Assembly: GCA_039811225.1 (NCBI GenBank)
Contig: JBDHYG010000004.1
Location: forward strand, 1 to 64,000
Direction of reading: 5' to 3'
Origin: JAFDXJ01 sp039811225
GTDB taxonomy: Bacteria > Bacteroidota > Bacteroidia > Chitinophagales > Chitinophagaceae
Length of the DNA: 64,000 nucleotides
Position 1 is the first letter of the stretch; each line of letters starts with the position of its first letter. The position numbers and the translations under genes were made by a program. The notes beneath the pieces are model-generated. The model saw only the letters and a list, made by a program, of their open reading frames with translations, had not been told where the DNA came from and made no database searches. This document shows positions 33,066 to 42,731 of the stretch, piece after piece.

Positions 33066-33325
33066 AGGCAAGTTTATTTTTTAAAAAGAATACTGAAAGA
33101 TACGAATCTTTAGAGAAAAACAAAAGCGGCTTTAAAAAAAGAGGAATGCTATTTCATCGTTCATCCATGTACTTTCACCGGCCTCGGAAAAATGATGTGA
33201 AGAAATTTGCGGCATGAAGTGTGAAGATGAAAACACCGGGCACCTATTGAAATAGCCCTAAATGACTGTTGAGAAATATTTTATATTTTCTACTTATATT
33301 TCCCAACCAGGAAAGTAATACTAAA
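33066..33325. other. gene-free stretch
   Basis: About 260 bases without a convincing reading frame. It holds the promoter region of the small gene at 33065 and otherwise nothing I can identify. Confidence 0.5.
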
Positions 33326-33358
33326 AAAAGGTTGTCTCCTTTGAATAAGACAACCTTT
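33326..33358 (-). terminator. terminator of the HMA-domain gene
   Basis: The stem AAAGGTTGTC / GACAACCTTT has a 12-base loop, followed on the minus strand by a T run. It lies 22 bases after the stop at 33381. Confidence 0.8.
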
Positions 33359-33380
33359 CTATGATTAACAATTGAATGAG

Positions 33381-33725
33381 TTATTCCTGTTTTTTCGTTG
33401 GGTTGCGATCATACTGGCAACATTTTTCCAATTTGAAATAATCAGCATCTGTCGCTTTCACAGATGGTGTGTCATAACCGGCTGCCGCAATGCTTTTTTG
33501 TATTGCCAGGTTGGTCGTTTTTTCCAGGTCATAACTTACCACCAGGATTTTTGTTTCTTTATTCCATTCTGCTTTTGTAGCGCCGGCTTTCGTGGCGGCA
33601 GTTTCGATATTGTTTTTACACATACCACAATTCCCCAACACCAGCAGGGTATCTGTTTTCGATTGGGCAGATGCTATGAAAGCAAACCCGCAAAATGCAA
33701 TGGAGAGCAAAAGATATTTTTTCAT
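33381..33725 (-). CDS. exported heavy-metal-associated (HMA) domain protein
   Basis: This 114-residue protein has a signal peptide (YLLLSIAFCGFAFIASAQ) and one ferredoxin-like HMA domain (about 25-95) with the metal-binding loop LGNCGMCKNNIETAA (CxxC) and an IAAAGYDTPSVKA end. A further C-terminal CC pair (KLEKCCQYD) may add thiol ligands. It is probably a periplasmic copper-binding protein or metallochaperone. No efflux pump or regulator is adjacent. It is a single gene with its own terminator. Confidence 0.85.
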   Translation of the reverse strand: MKKYLLLSIAFCGFAFIASAQSKTDTLLVLGNCGMCKNNIETAATKAGATKAEWNKETKILVVSYDLEKTTNLAIQKSIAAAGYDTPSVKATDADYFKLEKCCQYDRNPTKKQE

Positions 33726-33800
33726 ACTTAATTTTTTTTTGAATGATGCTAAAGTAGGTAATTAAAGAAGACCCATCAACCGGGAAATGCTAAAATTTTC

Positions 33801-35831
33801 TTAGTTTACAAAATTCCACCAGATTCCCACGCGGAGCCATAATCCCCGCTGTGCATAATGGGGTGCAGAAAAATTCACTTTGGTAAAACTCAGTGTATTT
33901 TCCACATCAATCGCCTGGAGGTTTTCCAGCCGGATAAAGCCTTTAAAACTCTTGATGCGCATTCCGAGGTATAGATTGATGACCGGCCTGTTCGAAATCG
34001 TGGCGGTATCCTGCCATACAAAATGGCCATTCAGCGGCGAATATGTATCGGCTTTATAAGGCGTGTTGTAGATGAGTTCCATACCGGTGGATAAATACAG
34101 GTTCCTGAAAAAATTCCCTTCAAATGCAAAGCGGTTTCTTGTAAATACCAAGGGGATATGCAATGGGGCATTGGCTGTTGTTTGTTGTACATGCCATTCG
34201 GAATACCAAAACCAATGCCGGGCGAGTTGGAATTTTTTACTGGCGGCCACATGCAATACATTCAGCAACGTGGCTGTTTGAGTGGCTTCATAAAACTGGT
34301 TGAAATAAATATAATTTCCCAGTATAAAATAATCCCCTTTTACTTCTAATTGCAATTTATTGAAATGGAGGTTAGCAAAAATGCGGGTATTGTTTTGATT
34401 CCTGAAATTTGCCGCTATCACCGGGAAATCGCTGATGGTATTATCAAAAACAACTGCGGGAGAACTGTTTACATTTTGCACGCCAGCCTGGAAAAATGCT
34501 TTATTGTTGCCCAGCATTTTTTGCAAAGCCAGGTATGCATCATAGTCCCCGGCATAAGGACCGGCTGCATATAATTTTCCCCGAACGATCAAATCCCATA
34601 ATTGATTTTTTGTCCGGTTCCGGTATTCCACATTCGCTATAAAATTTTGATATTGTACTTCCGGTACATTTTCTCCCCCACCCCGGATCCATTCATGCGT
34701 AATGCCTAATTTTAAAAACTGGTTGAAATTATTTTTTTGCGGGTACGTAATGACGCTGAAATCATTGACCAGATTTTTCCAGTTATCCTGGAAATGCAAT
34801 ACCGGTGTACTCACGAGATAATTAAAATACCGGAGATAATTGGAATCAACCGGGTTGATATCATTGAAAATAAATTTTTGTGCCTGGTAACTGATCGTAT
34901 GCTGCAGGCGGAGACGCGGGTAAAAAAGCCGGTACGTAGTGGAATCAATTACGAGGGAATCCTTTTGCCCGAAATCATAATACTGGCGAAACAGGAAAAG
35001 GCTTTCATCGTATGCTGTTCCGGTGGTGATTTTTGTGGAAAAAAAGTCGCGGCTTGATTGTGCATTATTTCCCAGGCGGGTAAACAATTCAAACGGATCA
35101 TTGAGCGATAAACTATCCAGCCGGCTTTCATCCTGCAGGCCGCCATTATCAGAAGCACGTAATTTATTATTGATAAAAATAAAATAATTGCCATAGCGCC
35201 TGTTCCGGCTCTGGTAATTGGCATTGATGCGAATATTATTGTGGCTGCTGTTTTGATTTTTGTATGACCCGGGGGAATTGATAAAACGGTATTGAAATGT
35301 GTAATTAAAATTTTGCTTATTATTTTTTGTAAAGAGTACATTAATCATCTGCTCTCCTTTACTACCCAGCATATACCCCAATTCAGCATAAGGCCGGGTG
35401 GTATAAAAAAAACGGGTATCCTGTACGGTAAACCGATACAGGTCATAGGCATGAAAACCGGCATCCCAACCGGTATGCATGTTCGGTGAAAAAACCAGTG
35501 ATTGAGCTGCATTGCCCAGGTTGCCCAGGTCTTTGTACTTATAGGAAAAAGGAAACCAGGTATAAAAGTCAGTAATGGACGAATCCAGGTGTTCGCTTCT
35601 CGTGGAATCGAAATACCGAAAACTGATCGTGATGGAATCTTCCAATGGATTGCGGTGTATCAGTGAATCTTTCTGTGTTTGCCGGCGAATGGGGCGGCCC
35701 TGGCTGTCAAAGGTTATTTGGGAAGCCGGGTTCTGTGTGGGCACAGCTTCTCTTGTATCCTGCGCCCATAAGAAAACAGGATATAGCAATACCAGGAATA
35801 AAAAAATAATCTTTTGTCGTTGAGCATTCAT
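33801..35831 (-). CDS. putative porin (Porin_10-like outer membrane protein)
   Basis: This 676-residue protein has a signal peptide (KIIFLFLVLLYPVFLWAQ) and a Ser/Asp-rich linker with DSQGRPIRRQTQKDSLIHR. A long beta-barrel follows with alternating aromatic strands (NVLFTKNNKQNFNYTFQYRF, NYFIFINNKLRASDNGGLQD, FEGNFFRNLYLSTGMELIY), and it ends WLRVGIWWNFVN. This is the pattern of the Bacteroidota putative-porin family. It is probably an outer-membrane channel; the substrate is unknown. An ATG at 35843 would add four residues before MNAQRQK. The gene stands alone, 118 bases from the next gene upstream on the same strand. Confidence 0.8.
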   Translation of the reverse strand: MNAQRQKIIFLFLVLLYPVFLWAQDTREAVPTQNPASQITFDSQGRPIRRQTQKDSLIHRNPLEDSITISFRYFDSTRSEHLDSSITDFYTWFPFSYKYKDLGNLGNAAQSLVFSPNMHTGWDAGFHAYDLYRFTVQDTRFFYTTRPYAELGYMLGSKGEQMINVLFTKNNKQNFNYTFQYRFINSPGSYKNQNSSHNNIRINANYQSRNRRYGNYFIFINNKLRASDNGGLQDESRLDSLSLNDPFELFTRLGNNAQSSRDFFSTKITTGTAYDESLFLFRQYYDFGQKDSLVIDSTTYRLFYPRLRLQHTISYQAQKFIFNDINPVDSNYLRYFNYLVSTPVLHFQDNWKNLVNDFSVITYPQKNNFNQFLKLGITHEWIRGGGENVPEVQYQNFIANVEYRNRTKNQLWDLIVRGKLYAAGPYAGDYDAYLALQKMLGNNKAFFQAGVQNVNSSPAVVFDNTISDFPVIAANFRNQNNTRIFANLHFNKLQLEVKGDYFILGNYIYFNQFYEATQTATLLNVLHVAASKKFQLARHWFWYSEWHVQQTTANAPLHIPLVFTRNRFAFEGNFFRNLYLSTGMELIYNTPYKADTYSPLNGHFVWQDTATISNRPVINLYLGMRIKSFKGFIRLENLQAIDVENTLSFTKVNFSAPHYAQRGLWLRVGIWWNFVN

Positions 35832-35961
35832 GAACGGCCGCAAGATGGCAAAATAACCACAATGATTGTAAAGAAAAGATAAATCCGGGATTTATCTTTT
35901 CCGTGGACCCACCAGAAAAAAAATTCTTTGCCGGTTGCATTATCCACAAAGTAAAAGATGC

Positions 35962-36330
35962 TTATGGCTGGTCTGCTACCGACTTTGGATAATATCTTTT
36001 GAAGACATAATGATACGTTGTATTATCCACGCTATTATTGGTCGCATAGGTTATGGGAAAAGCATTGACCAGGCGACAGCCGTTTTTACCCAAATAATTC
36101 AGGGCATCAATAATGGTATTGAATTTTTTCAAATTGCCACTTTCATCTTTCACCCGGTTTGTTTGGAATAATCCCCGGGGATCTCCATAATCCACATCAA
36201 TGGTTACTTTATTACTCAAAAAACGCTGGGTGGCTACCACTTCACAATATTGCTCAATGAGCAGGGTATCTGTCTGGGCATACAGGCCTGAACAACAAAA
36301 CAGGCTAAAAACAAAGATTAATTTTTTCAT
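35962..36330 (-). CDS. hypothetical secreted protein
   Basis: This 122-residue protein has a clean signal peptide (MKKLIFVFSLFCCSGLYAQ). I do not recognise the mature domain: VEVVATQRFL-type start (CEVVATQRFLSNKVTIDVDY), DALNYLGKNGCRLVNAFPIT and YHYVFKRYYPKSVADQP. It contains two cysteines that could form a disulfide. Bacteroidota genomes have many such short periplasmic proteins. It lies upstream of the porin gene on the same strand with 118 bases between them, so co-transcription is uncertain. Confidence 0.7.
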   Translation of the reverse strand: MKKLIFVFSLFCCSGLYAQTDTLLIEQYCEVVATQRFLSNKVTIDVDYGDPRGLFQTNRVKDESGNLKKFNTIIDALNYLGKNGCRLVNAFPITYATNNSVDNTTYHYVFKRYYPKSVADQP

Positions 36331-36488
36331 TTTTCAATTCTTTGGTGATGAATGATTTATCAAAAGGAAAGATAATTAAAATTAAAGACATGCTTTGCTT
36401 CTGTTCCAACTTTATTCATAAGGAATGCAATCACCTGTTTAATGCCTATTATAGGCTTTCTTAAATTTAACCTAAACAAAGGCCTGGT

Positions 36489-36520
36489 CTTGCTTATGCC
36501 AGGCATTCCGCTTACTTTTG
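36489..36520 (+). promoter_or_regulatory. putative Bacteroidota-type promoter of ahcY
   Basis: TACTTTTG (36513-36520) fits the -7 element TAnnTTTG, and CTTG (36489-36492), 20 bases upstream, approximates the -33 element TTTG. The start codon at 36535 follows 14 bases later, implying a very short leader. The match at -33 is imperfect. Confidence 0.45.
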
Positions 36521-36534
36521 CAAAAATTTTATTT

Positions 36535-37863
36535 ATGCCTGATACCATTGCATCCAAAATTGATTTTAAACTCCCGTATAAAGTAAAAGATATAAGCCTG
36601 GCGGAATGGGGCCGCAAAGAAATTATGCTGGCTGAAGCGGAAATGCCGGGCCTGATGGCGATCCGGAAAGAATACCAGGGCAGCCAGCCATTGAAAGGCG
36701 CACGGATAGCCGGTTGCCTGCACATGACCATTCAAACCGCTGTATTAATTGAAACCCTGGTGGCATTGGGGGCGGAAGTAAAATGGAGCAGTTGTAATAT
36801 TTTCTCCACACAGGATCATGCCGCTGCAGCTATTGCTGCTGCCGGTATCGGGGTATTTGCCTGGAAAGGCCAAAGCCAGGCGGAAGCAGACTGGTGCATA
36901 GAACAAACCTTGTTTTTTGGCAGCGCCGACCGGCCCCTGAATATGATCCTTGATGATGGTGGCGACCTGACCAATATGGTGTTTGACCAATACCCGGAAT
37001 TGATAAAAAATATTAAAGGCCTGAGTGAGGAAACCACCACCGGTGTTCATCGCTTATATGAAAGAATGGCCAAGGGCACTTTGCCTATTCCGGCAATTAA
37101 TGTAAATGATAGTGTTACGAAATCAAAATTTGATAACAAGTATGGTTGCCAGGAAAGCCTGGTAGATGCAATCCGCCGGGCCACGGATGTTATGATGGCC
37201 GGGAAAGTAGCTGTAGTGGGTGGTTATGGCGATGTGGGTAAAGGATCCGCCAAAAGCCTGCGTGGCGCCGGCGCCCGGGTACTTATTACGGAGATTGATC
37301 CGATATGTGCCTTACAGGCTGCTATGGATGGTTTTGAAGTGAAACCTATGATCGAAGCTGTGAAAGAAGCGGATATTATTGTTACTGCTTCCGGCTGCCG
37401 CGACCTGATCACTGAAAAGCATTTCCGTGTAATGAAAGACAAAGCCATTGTATGTAATATCGGCCACTTCGATATTGAAATAGATATGGCCTGGTTGAAT
37501 AAAAATTATGGCGCCACCAAAAACACCATTAAACCACAAGTGGACCTTTATACCATTGATGGAAAAGATATTATTGTTTTGGCCGAAGGCCGCCTGGTAA
37601 ATTTAGGCTGCGCGACAGGCCATCCGTCATTTGTAATGAGCAATTCATTTACCAACCAGGTATTGGCACAAATTGAACTTTGGAATAATCATGCAAACTA
37701 TGAAAACAAAGTTTATGTTTTGCCCAAGCATTTAGATGAAAAAGTTGCCCGCCTGCACCTGGGAAAAATCGGTGTGGTGCTGGATGAACTCACCGATGCG
37801 CAGGCTGCCTACCTGGGTATTCCTAAAGAAGGCCCTTACAAAGCGGATATGTACCGTTATTAA
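36535..37863 (+). CDS. ahcY: adenosylhomocysteinase (SAH hydrolase)
   Basis: This 442-residue enzyme splits S-adenosylhomocysteine to adenosine and homocysteine, recycling the methyl cycle. Motifs are KDISLAEWGRKEIMLAEAEM, SCNIFSTQDHAAAAIAAAG, LDDGGDLTNMVF and the NAD-binding loop VVGGYGDVGKGSAKSLRGAG. The C-terminus has VYVLPKHLDEKVARLHLGKI and ends KADMYRY, where the Lys and Tyr complete the NAD site. The start at 36535 (MPDTIASK) is preferred to 36442 because the promoter element lies between the two. It is monocistronic with a strong terminator. Confidence 0.97.
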   Translation: MPDTIASKIDFKLPYKVKDISLAEWGRKEIMLAEAEMPGLMAIRKEYQGSQPLKGARIAGCLHMTIQTAVLIETLVALGAEVKWSSCNIFSTQDHAAAAIAAAGIGVFAWKGQSQAEADWCIEQTLFFGSADRPLNMILDDGGDLTNMVFDQYPELIKNIKGLSEETTTGVHRLYERMAKGTLPIPAINVNDSVTKSKFDNKYGCQESLVDAIRRATDVMMAGKVAVVGGYGDVGKGSAKSLRGAGARVLITEIDPICALQAAMDGFEVKPMIEAVKEADIIVTASGCRDLITEKHFRVMKDKAIVCNIGHFDIEIDMAWLNKNYGATKNTIKPQVDLYTIDGKDIIVLAEGRLVNLGCATGHPSFVMSNSFTNQVLAQIELWNNHANYENKVYVLPKHLDEKVARLHLGKIGVVLDELTDAQAAYLGIPKEGPYKADMYRY

Positions 37864-37883
37864 TTTTCAACTATCATATTTTC

Positions 37884-37914
37884 ATACCCGGCTACCCTGC
37901 CGGGTATTTTTTTT
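37884..37914 (+). terminator. terminator of ahcY
   Basis: ATACCCGGC / GCCGGGTAT with a six-base loop and a T8 tail, starting 21 bases after the stop codon. Confidence 0.88.
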
Positions 37915-37931
37915 GAAAAAGGTAATGCATA

Positions 37932-37967
37932 AAAAAAGACCGCTTCATTTTTGAAGCAGTCTTTTTT
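37932..37967 (-). terminator. terminator of the M28 peptidase gene
   Basis: AAAAAAGAC(C)GCTTCA pairs with TGAAGC(A)GTCTTTTTT around a four-T loop. The T run is on the minus strand after the peptidase stop at 37983. Confidence 0.82.
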
Positions 37968-37982
37968 AAAAGGAGTTGCTAT

Positions 37983-39560
37983 TTAATCCATACCACCTTT
38001 TCGGTTGGGCGATTTCATTTCAGGCCATACCCCTTGTTTTCCACTAAAGGGACTTACTGGTAAGACAGATTTTTCCCTGTTGAAGAAATTCGGATCCTCG
38101 CTGGCCATATACGCCAGGATAGCCGTCAGGATAGCATTTTTCTGCACATCATCAAATACGATCTTATCGTAGGTATCCAAATTTGTGTGCCAGGTATTAC
38201 TGAAATAACCCCAGCTCAGGCTGCTCAAGGAAAAACCTGGGGCGCCGGCAGCTACAAAAGAAGCGTTGTCGGTGCCACCACTGCTTGGTGTCCCGGGGAA
38301 AGTAGTTTTAATATCTTTCTTCAGGTCATAGGGAACCGCATCCAACCAGCGCTGAATATATTCATATGCATGGAGGAAACCCTGGCCGGAAATATTTTCA
38401 ATTCTACCGGTACCATTATCCTGGTTGAAAGATGCCTGCAGGCCTTTCATAATTTCCGGGTGGTCTTCCGCAAAAGCGCGGGAACCATTCAGGCCCTGTT
38501 CCTCACTGCCCCAGTTACCGATTAAGATGGTGCGTTTGGGATTGGGATAAAATTTCTTCAATAAGCGCATGGCTTCCATCATCACTAAAGTACCTGTTCC
38601 GTTATCTGTAGCGCCGGTTCCACCATCCCAGGAATCAAAGTGCGCTGATAATAAAATATATTCATTTGGTTTTTCCACCCCTTTGATTTCACCAATAGTA
38701 TTTAAGGTAGGTTGTACCCCGGTTTCTTTACTATCAGTGAGAATATTCAGTTTCACCGGTGTACCATTCTCCACGAGGCGATACACTAAGCCATAATCTT
38801 CCAGAGAAAGATCTACTGTCGGAATTTTTTTGGTATAAGCGCCAAAGATTTTATCGGCCCCGTATTCTTTACTCCAGTAATTGGTGATGATACCGGCTGC
38901 ACCGGCTTTTTCAAGCACTGCGGGTAAAGTGCGGGAACTATAACCTGTTTTGGAAATTCTTTTATTCCAGGCCTTAGAAAGTGAATCTCTTTCGTGGTTC
39001 ATTTTCTTCGTGGATTCTTCGGTGCCATATTCTTTCCAATCGGCATCGGGTCGGCCGGTAATTTGTTCTACGCTCAACATAACATATTTTCCTTTTACAT
39101 TAGGCAACCAGTTCACATAAGCCAGGCTGTCTGCCAGGTCCGGGAGAATGATTACTTCGGCAGTAATTGTTTTTCCATTGGTAGAAGGGCACCAGGCCAA
39201 TTGTGTTCCGGCCAAGGTTTTTACCCAGGGAGAAACCATATCAATATGCGTGATGCCCCGTTCCCAGCCACGCCATTCTCCCCATTTTTCATTCCTTGCT
39301 TCGATACCCCAGGAAGTATATTTTGCAAGCGCCCAATCATTGGCCTGTTTCATTTTTGGAGAACCCACCAGGCGGGGGCCGATCATATCCAATAATTCAT
39401 GTGCCAATTGTTTGAGTTGTGAATGATTGTTTTCTTCATCAATTATTTTTTGCACAACCGGATCGAGTTTCTTTTCAGGCGGTGGCCCAAAATTAAATTG
39501 CGCTTCCCCTATCGTGGCGATCAGCAGGAAGAATGAAATGGAGAGAATAATTTTTTTCAT
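37983..39560 (-). CDS. M28-family zinc aminopeptidase/carboxypeptidase
   Basis: This 525-residue exported peptidase has a signal peptide (IILSISFFLLIATIGEAQ), an N-terminal region and an inserted PA-type domain (about 130-270). The M28 catalytic domain has zinc ligands in ILLSAHFDSWDGGTGATDNG, IGNWGSEEQGLNGSRAFAED (catalytic Glu-Glu) and SFNQDNGTGRI, with the final His in SNTWHTNLDTYDKI. It probably trims peptides in the periplasm. Homologues are related to carboxypeptidase Q/glutamate carboxypeptidase. It is monocistronic, with its terminator at 37932. Confidence 0.9.
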   Translation of the reverse strand: MKKIILSISFFLLIATIGEAQFNFGPPPEKKLDPVVQKIIDEENNHSQLKQLAHELLDMIGPRLVGSPKMKQANDWALAKYTSWGIEARNEKWGEWRGWERGITHIDMVSPWVKTLAGTQLAWCPSTNGKTITAEVIILPDLADSLAYVNWLPNVKGKYVMLSVEQITGRPDADWKEYGTEESTKKMNHERDSLSKAWNKRISKTGYSSRTLPAVLEKAGAAGIITNYWSKEYGADKIFGAYTKKIPTVDLSLEDYGLVYRLVENGTPVKLNILTDSKETGVQPTLNTIGEIKGVEKPNEYILLSAHFDSWDGGTGATDNGTGTLVMMEAMRLLKKFYPNPKRTILIGNWGSEEQGLNGSRAFAEDHPEIMKGLQASFNQDNGTGRIENISGQGFLHAYEYIQRWLDAVPYDLKKDIKTTFPGTPSSGGTDNASFVAAGAPGFSLSSLSWGYFSNTWHTNLDTYDKIVFDDVQKNAILTAILAYMASEDPNFFNREKSVLPVSPFSGKQGVWPEMKSPNRKGGMD

Positions 39561-39809
39561 AATTTAATTTTTGATTTTACAAGAGTGCTAATATACGACA
39601 TAAAGCCGGATAGAATCGTATTTAATGAGGAGTGGTGAAAGAGCGTTTCGAATGAAGAGATGAGGGTTATTTGGAAAAAAAATCTTTGCATAAACAAGGT
39701 GAATTTTTATATGCATACCGGGAATGATCTTGCTATGGAAATAGCATTAGACAAACATATTTTTTAAAATAGGACGGATTATTTTTAATTAATTCTTTAC
39801 ATTAGTGCA

Positions 39810-41036
39810 ATGGAAAAAATTGCAATAAAAAAAATCCTTGCCTCACTAATTTGTTTATACCTGTTAGCCCCGGTTTGGGCACAAAAATTCCAGGGCCTGG
39901 CCCTTACGCCGCCCATGGGATGGAATAGCTGGAATACATTTGAAACTCATATCAGTGATGCCCTGGTGCGTCAAACGGCCGATATCATGGTTTCTTCCGG
40001 TATGCGGGATGCAGGTTATACCTATCTTGTACTGGATGATGGCTGGATGGCCATGGAACGAGACAGTATCACCGGTGACTTGGTTCCGGATCCAAAGAAA
40101 TTTCCCAATGGCATGAAAGCCCTGGTGGATTATGTACATGCAAAGGGATTAAAATTTGGCCTTTATAATTGTGCCGGTACAAAGACCTGTGCAGGCTATC
40201 CCGGAACAAGAGGCTATGAATACCAGGATGCCCGGTTTTATGCTGCTCTTGGTATTGATTATTTAAAATATGACTGGTGCTATGCCGATAGCCTCAATGC
40301 GCAGGAAGCTTATACCACCATGAGTAAAGCATTGAAAAAAGCCGGGCGGCCTATTGTTTTCAGCCTATGTGAATGGGGTACCAATAAACCCTGGAAATGG
40401 GCGGAGCCGGTTGGCCAGTTATGGCGTACCACTTTTGATATTTCCCCGGTATTTGATGGCTACCTGGATCATGGCACCTGGAAACAAGATGGCGTATTGA
40501 AATTACTGGATCAACAGGAAGGATTGCGTCAATATGCCGGCCCGGATCACTGGAATGATCCCGATATGTTAGAAGTGGGAAATGGCCTGACGGATGCAGA
40601 AAACCGTGCTCATTTTTCATTGTGGTGTATGTTGGCAGCTCCACTGATGGCGGGCAATGATTTGCGCAACATGACAGCAGAAACCAAAGCTGTGCTGACC
40701 AATAAAGATGTAATTGCTGTTGACCAGGATGTACTCGGTATACAGGGTTTCCTGTATTCAAAAAAAGACAGCCTTGAAATCTTCCTTAAACCCCTTTCCG
40801 GTGATAACTGGGCTATTTGTTTTTTGAACAGGTCACACAAACCGTTTCCGCTGCAATTTAACTGGGATGAGCATTTGATAACGGATACCATTTTTCATAA
40901 AATCCTGGATACAAAAAAAACAACGTATCAAGTCCGGGATCTTTGGTTGAAAAAAAATATAGGAACGACGAAAACGCCCATCACAACCATACTTGCATCG
41001 CATGATGTATTGATGCTTACACTACGCCATAATTAA
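39810..41036 (+). CDS. GH27 alpha-galactosidase
   Basis: This 408-residue secreted enzyme has a signal peptide (ILASLICLYLLAPVWAQ). Its GH27 barrel starts GLALTPPMGWNSWNTFETHI. Further signatures are YLVLDDGWMAMERD, KFGLYNCAGTKTCAGYPG, the nucleophile Asp in DYLKYDWCYADS, the acid/base Asp in WRTTFDISPVFDGY and GPDHWNDPDMLEVGNGL. The C-terminal beta domain (after about 320) completes the family length. It removes terminal alpha-galactose (or alpha-N-acetylgalactosamine) from glycans. The next gene begins 15 bases after the stop, so the lipoprotein gene may be co-transcribed. Confidence 0.95.
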   Translation: MEKIAIKKILASLICLYLLAPVWAQKFQGLALTPPMGWNSWNTFETHISDALVRQTADIMVSSGMRDAGYTYLVLDDGWMAMERDSITGDLVPDPKKFPNGMKALVDYVHAKGLKFGLYNCAGTKTCAGYPGTRGYEYQDARFYAALGIDYLKYDWCYADSLNAQEAYTTMSKALKKAGRPIVFSLCEWGTNKPWKWAEPVGQLWRTTFDISPVFDGYLDHGTWKQDGVLKLLDQQEGLRQYAGPDHWNDPDMLEVGNGLTDAENRAHFSLWCMLAAPLMAGNDLRNMTAETKAVLTNKDVIAVDQDVLGIQGFLYSKKDSLEIFLKPLSGDNWAICFLNRSHKPFPLQFNWDEHLITDTIFHKILDTKKTTYQVRDLWLKKNIGTTKTPITTILASHDVLMLTLRHN

Positions 41037-41050
41037 AATTCTCCAGTGAA

Positions 41051-41593
41051 ATGAAACATAAGACTATCCTGTTGGCGATTTGGGGGATTACATTTTTTGC
41101 CTGCAACGGAGACGTGTCCAAGGAAACGAATACACCCGTACAAAACAATACAGTGCCGGATGATGCCGCCATTCAGCAAGCCGTACAGGATGCTTATGCC
41201 TGTATCAGTTTTAAAAAAGGCGATAGTATCAGTGAAGAAAAAATCCGTGCTGCTTTTATTCCGCATGCCCGTTTATTGAATTACCGCAATGATTCATTAG
41301 AAGAATTATCACTGGATCAGTTTATACAACTCTTTCAACAATTGGTCAACAGCCATCAGATCACTTCTTTTTATGAAGAAGAATTATTTGGCAGAACAGA
41401 TCAATTTGGAAATATTGCACAACGGATCAGCACGTACAAAACTTATCTCAATACCATGGATTCCGTTTCAGAAAGAGGCATCAATAGTTTTCAGCTTATT
41501 AAAACATCGGATGGCTGGAAAGTATCTTCTATCATTTGGGATGTGGAGAAAAAAGGCCAGCCCATTCCGGCGTATTATTTACCAGCACCTTAA
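41051..41593 (+). CDS. SnoaL/NTF2-like lipoprotein
   Basis: This 180-residue protein has a lipoprotein signal peptide (LLAIWGITFFAC, Cys about residue 18) and an NTF2-like fold. The fold shows DAYACISFKKGDSISEEKIR, FIPHARLLNYRNDSLEELS, LDQFIQLFQQLVNS and an end with GINSFQLIKTSDGWKVSSII. It is probably membrane-anchored in the periplasm. Similar proteins are of unknown function. It lies between the GH27 and VOC genes on the same strand, with short gaps (14 and 25 bases) suggesting one operon. Confidence 0.75.
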   Translation: MKHKTILLAIWGITFFACNGDVSKETNTPVQNNTVPDDAAIQQAVQDAYACISFKKGDSISEEKIRAAFIPHARLLNYRNDSLEELSLDQFIQLFQQLVNSHQITSFYEEELFGRTDQFGNIAQRISTYKTYLNTMDSVSERGINSFQLIKTSDGWKVSSIIWDVEKKGQPIPAYYLPAP

Positions 41594-41618
41594 TCTGCTT
41601 AAACAAAAAAAATAACCA

Positions 41619-42023
41619 ATGAAACAAACGATTAAATTTAAATACACCATTTTATATGTAACGGATGTATTGCAAAGCATTGCTTTCTACGAAAAAGCAT
41701 TTGGCTTTCAAAGAAAATTTATTTCTCCCGACAATCAATATGGTGAATTAGCATCCGGGAAAACAACCCTTTCTTTTGCTGAAAAAAAACTCGCTGCCTC
41801 TCATTTGAAAAATGGGTTTGAAGAAAGCAGCCTGGCCCGGAAACCTTTTGGAATGGAAATCGCTTTTACGACTGATAATGTAGAAGCTACACTCCTGTCT
41901 GTAACTGAAGCCGGTGGTACGGTTATTGAAAATCCAAAAACAACTGCCTGGGGCCAGGTTATCGCTTATGTGCGTGACCCGGATGGCTTTTTGATCGAGG
42001 TCTGTACCGAATTGGATCATTAA
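41619..42023 (+). CDS. VOC-family (glyoxalase/bleomycin resistance-like) protein
   Basis: This 134-residue cytoplasmic protein has two beta-alpha-beta-beta-beta modules: KYTILYVTDVLQSIAFYEKA with FGFQRKFIS, and MEIAFTTDNVEATLLSVTEA with YVRDPDGFLIEVCTEL. The ending Glu in LIEVCTE is a metal-ligand position in the family. The activity cannot be assigned; lactoylglutathione-lyase-like and resistance proteins share the fold. It is last of the probable operon starting with the GH27 gene. Confidence 0.87.
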   Translation: MKQTIKFKYTILYVTDVLQSIAFYEKAFGFQRKFISPDNQYGELASGKTTLSFAEKKLAASHLKNGFEESSLARKPFGMEIAFTTDNVEATLLSVTEAGGTVIENPKTTAWGQVIAYVRDPDGFLIEVCTELDH

Positions 42024-42186
42024 ATGGTAAAATATACCCGCTATCTTCAAAATATGGCAGCTCATTTTTTAAGGCATTTTATAAAGTAAATAGTGCATTC
42101 CACCTCTCACAGGAAATTTACCATTTTTTAAATGTATTGCGTCGCTTATTTGAGTAGTTTTGCCGCTTTGAAATACCTGGCACACC

Positions 42187-42684
42187 ATGATGGCAACTTA
42201 TAGAAAAAATAGATACCGGGGCTACCTGCGCCATGCTTGTCTACTGGCGACTTGCAGCATGTTCCTGTTTTTTTGTATCTCCTGCAATACCAATAGTGCA
42301 GCAAATACAGCACATTCCAATACCCTGAATGATTCAGCTAATTTCACCCAGGTCCTTTGGAAAGATAGCCTGGTCAATTTCGGAACGGTAAAGCAGGGTG
42401 AAAAAATTCATATTCTTTTTCATTGCAAAAATACCGGCACAAAACCACTTTATATCGTATCTGTTCAGCCTTCCTGTGGTTGTACGGTAGCTTCTTATAC
42501 CAAAGAAGCCATCGCAGCCGGTGGAGAGGGAACAGTAGATGCTGTATTTGACAGCGGTCATAGCAATACCCCGGATGTGCGTAAAGTAATAACAGTCACC
42601 ACAAATACCCTGAATCCTTCACCAGCGCTTGTCTTTACCGGTACAGTAATTTTGAAGGATAAGAATGAAACAAAAGATTTATAA
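42187..42684 (+). CDS. DUF1573-domain lipoprotein
   Basis: This 165-residue protein has a basic N-terminus, a lipoprotein signal (LATCSMFLFFCISC) and one DUF1573 immunoglobulin-like domain: LVNFGTVKQGEKIHILFHCK, NTGTKPLYIVSVQPSCGCTV, GGEGTVDAVFDSGH and VRKVITVTTNTL. The PSCGC motif is the family signature. The function is unknown; such proteins are frequent in the Bacteroidota envelope. A second ATG at 42190 is equally good as start. TAGTTTTG at 42155-42162 resembles a -7 promoter element. yajC follows after 47 bases on the same strand. Confidence 0.85.
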   Translation: MMATYRKNRYRGYLRHACLLATCSMFLFFCISCNTNSAANTAHSNTLNDSANFTQVLWKDSLVNFGTVKQGEKIHILFHCKNTGTKPLYIVSVQPSCGCTVASYTKEAIAAGGEGTVDAVFDSGHSNTPDVRKVITVTTNTLNPSPALVFTGTVILKDKNETKDL

Positions 42685-42731
42685 TTTTTATACATACACA
42701 TTTCACAAACAATTAAATTAACATCAATCCA

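Noticed and set aside
34031..35823. Numerous open frames opposite the porin gene and other large genes
   Set aside because: They are shadows of the real genes, with no signal peptides, domains or ribosome-binding sites.
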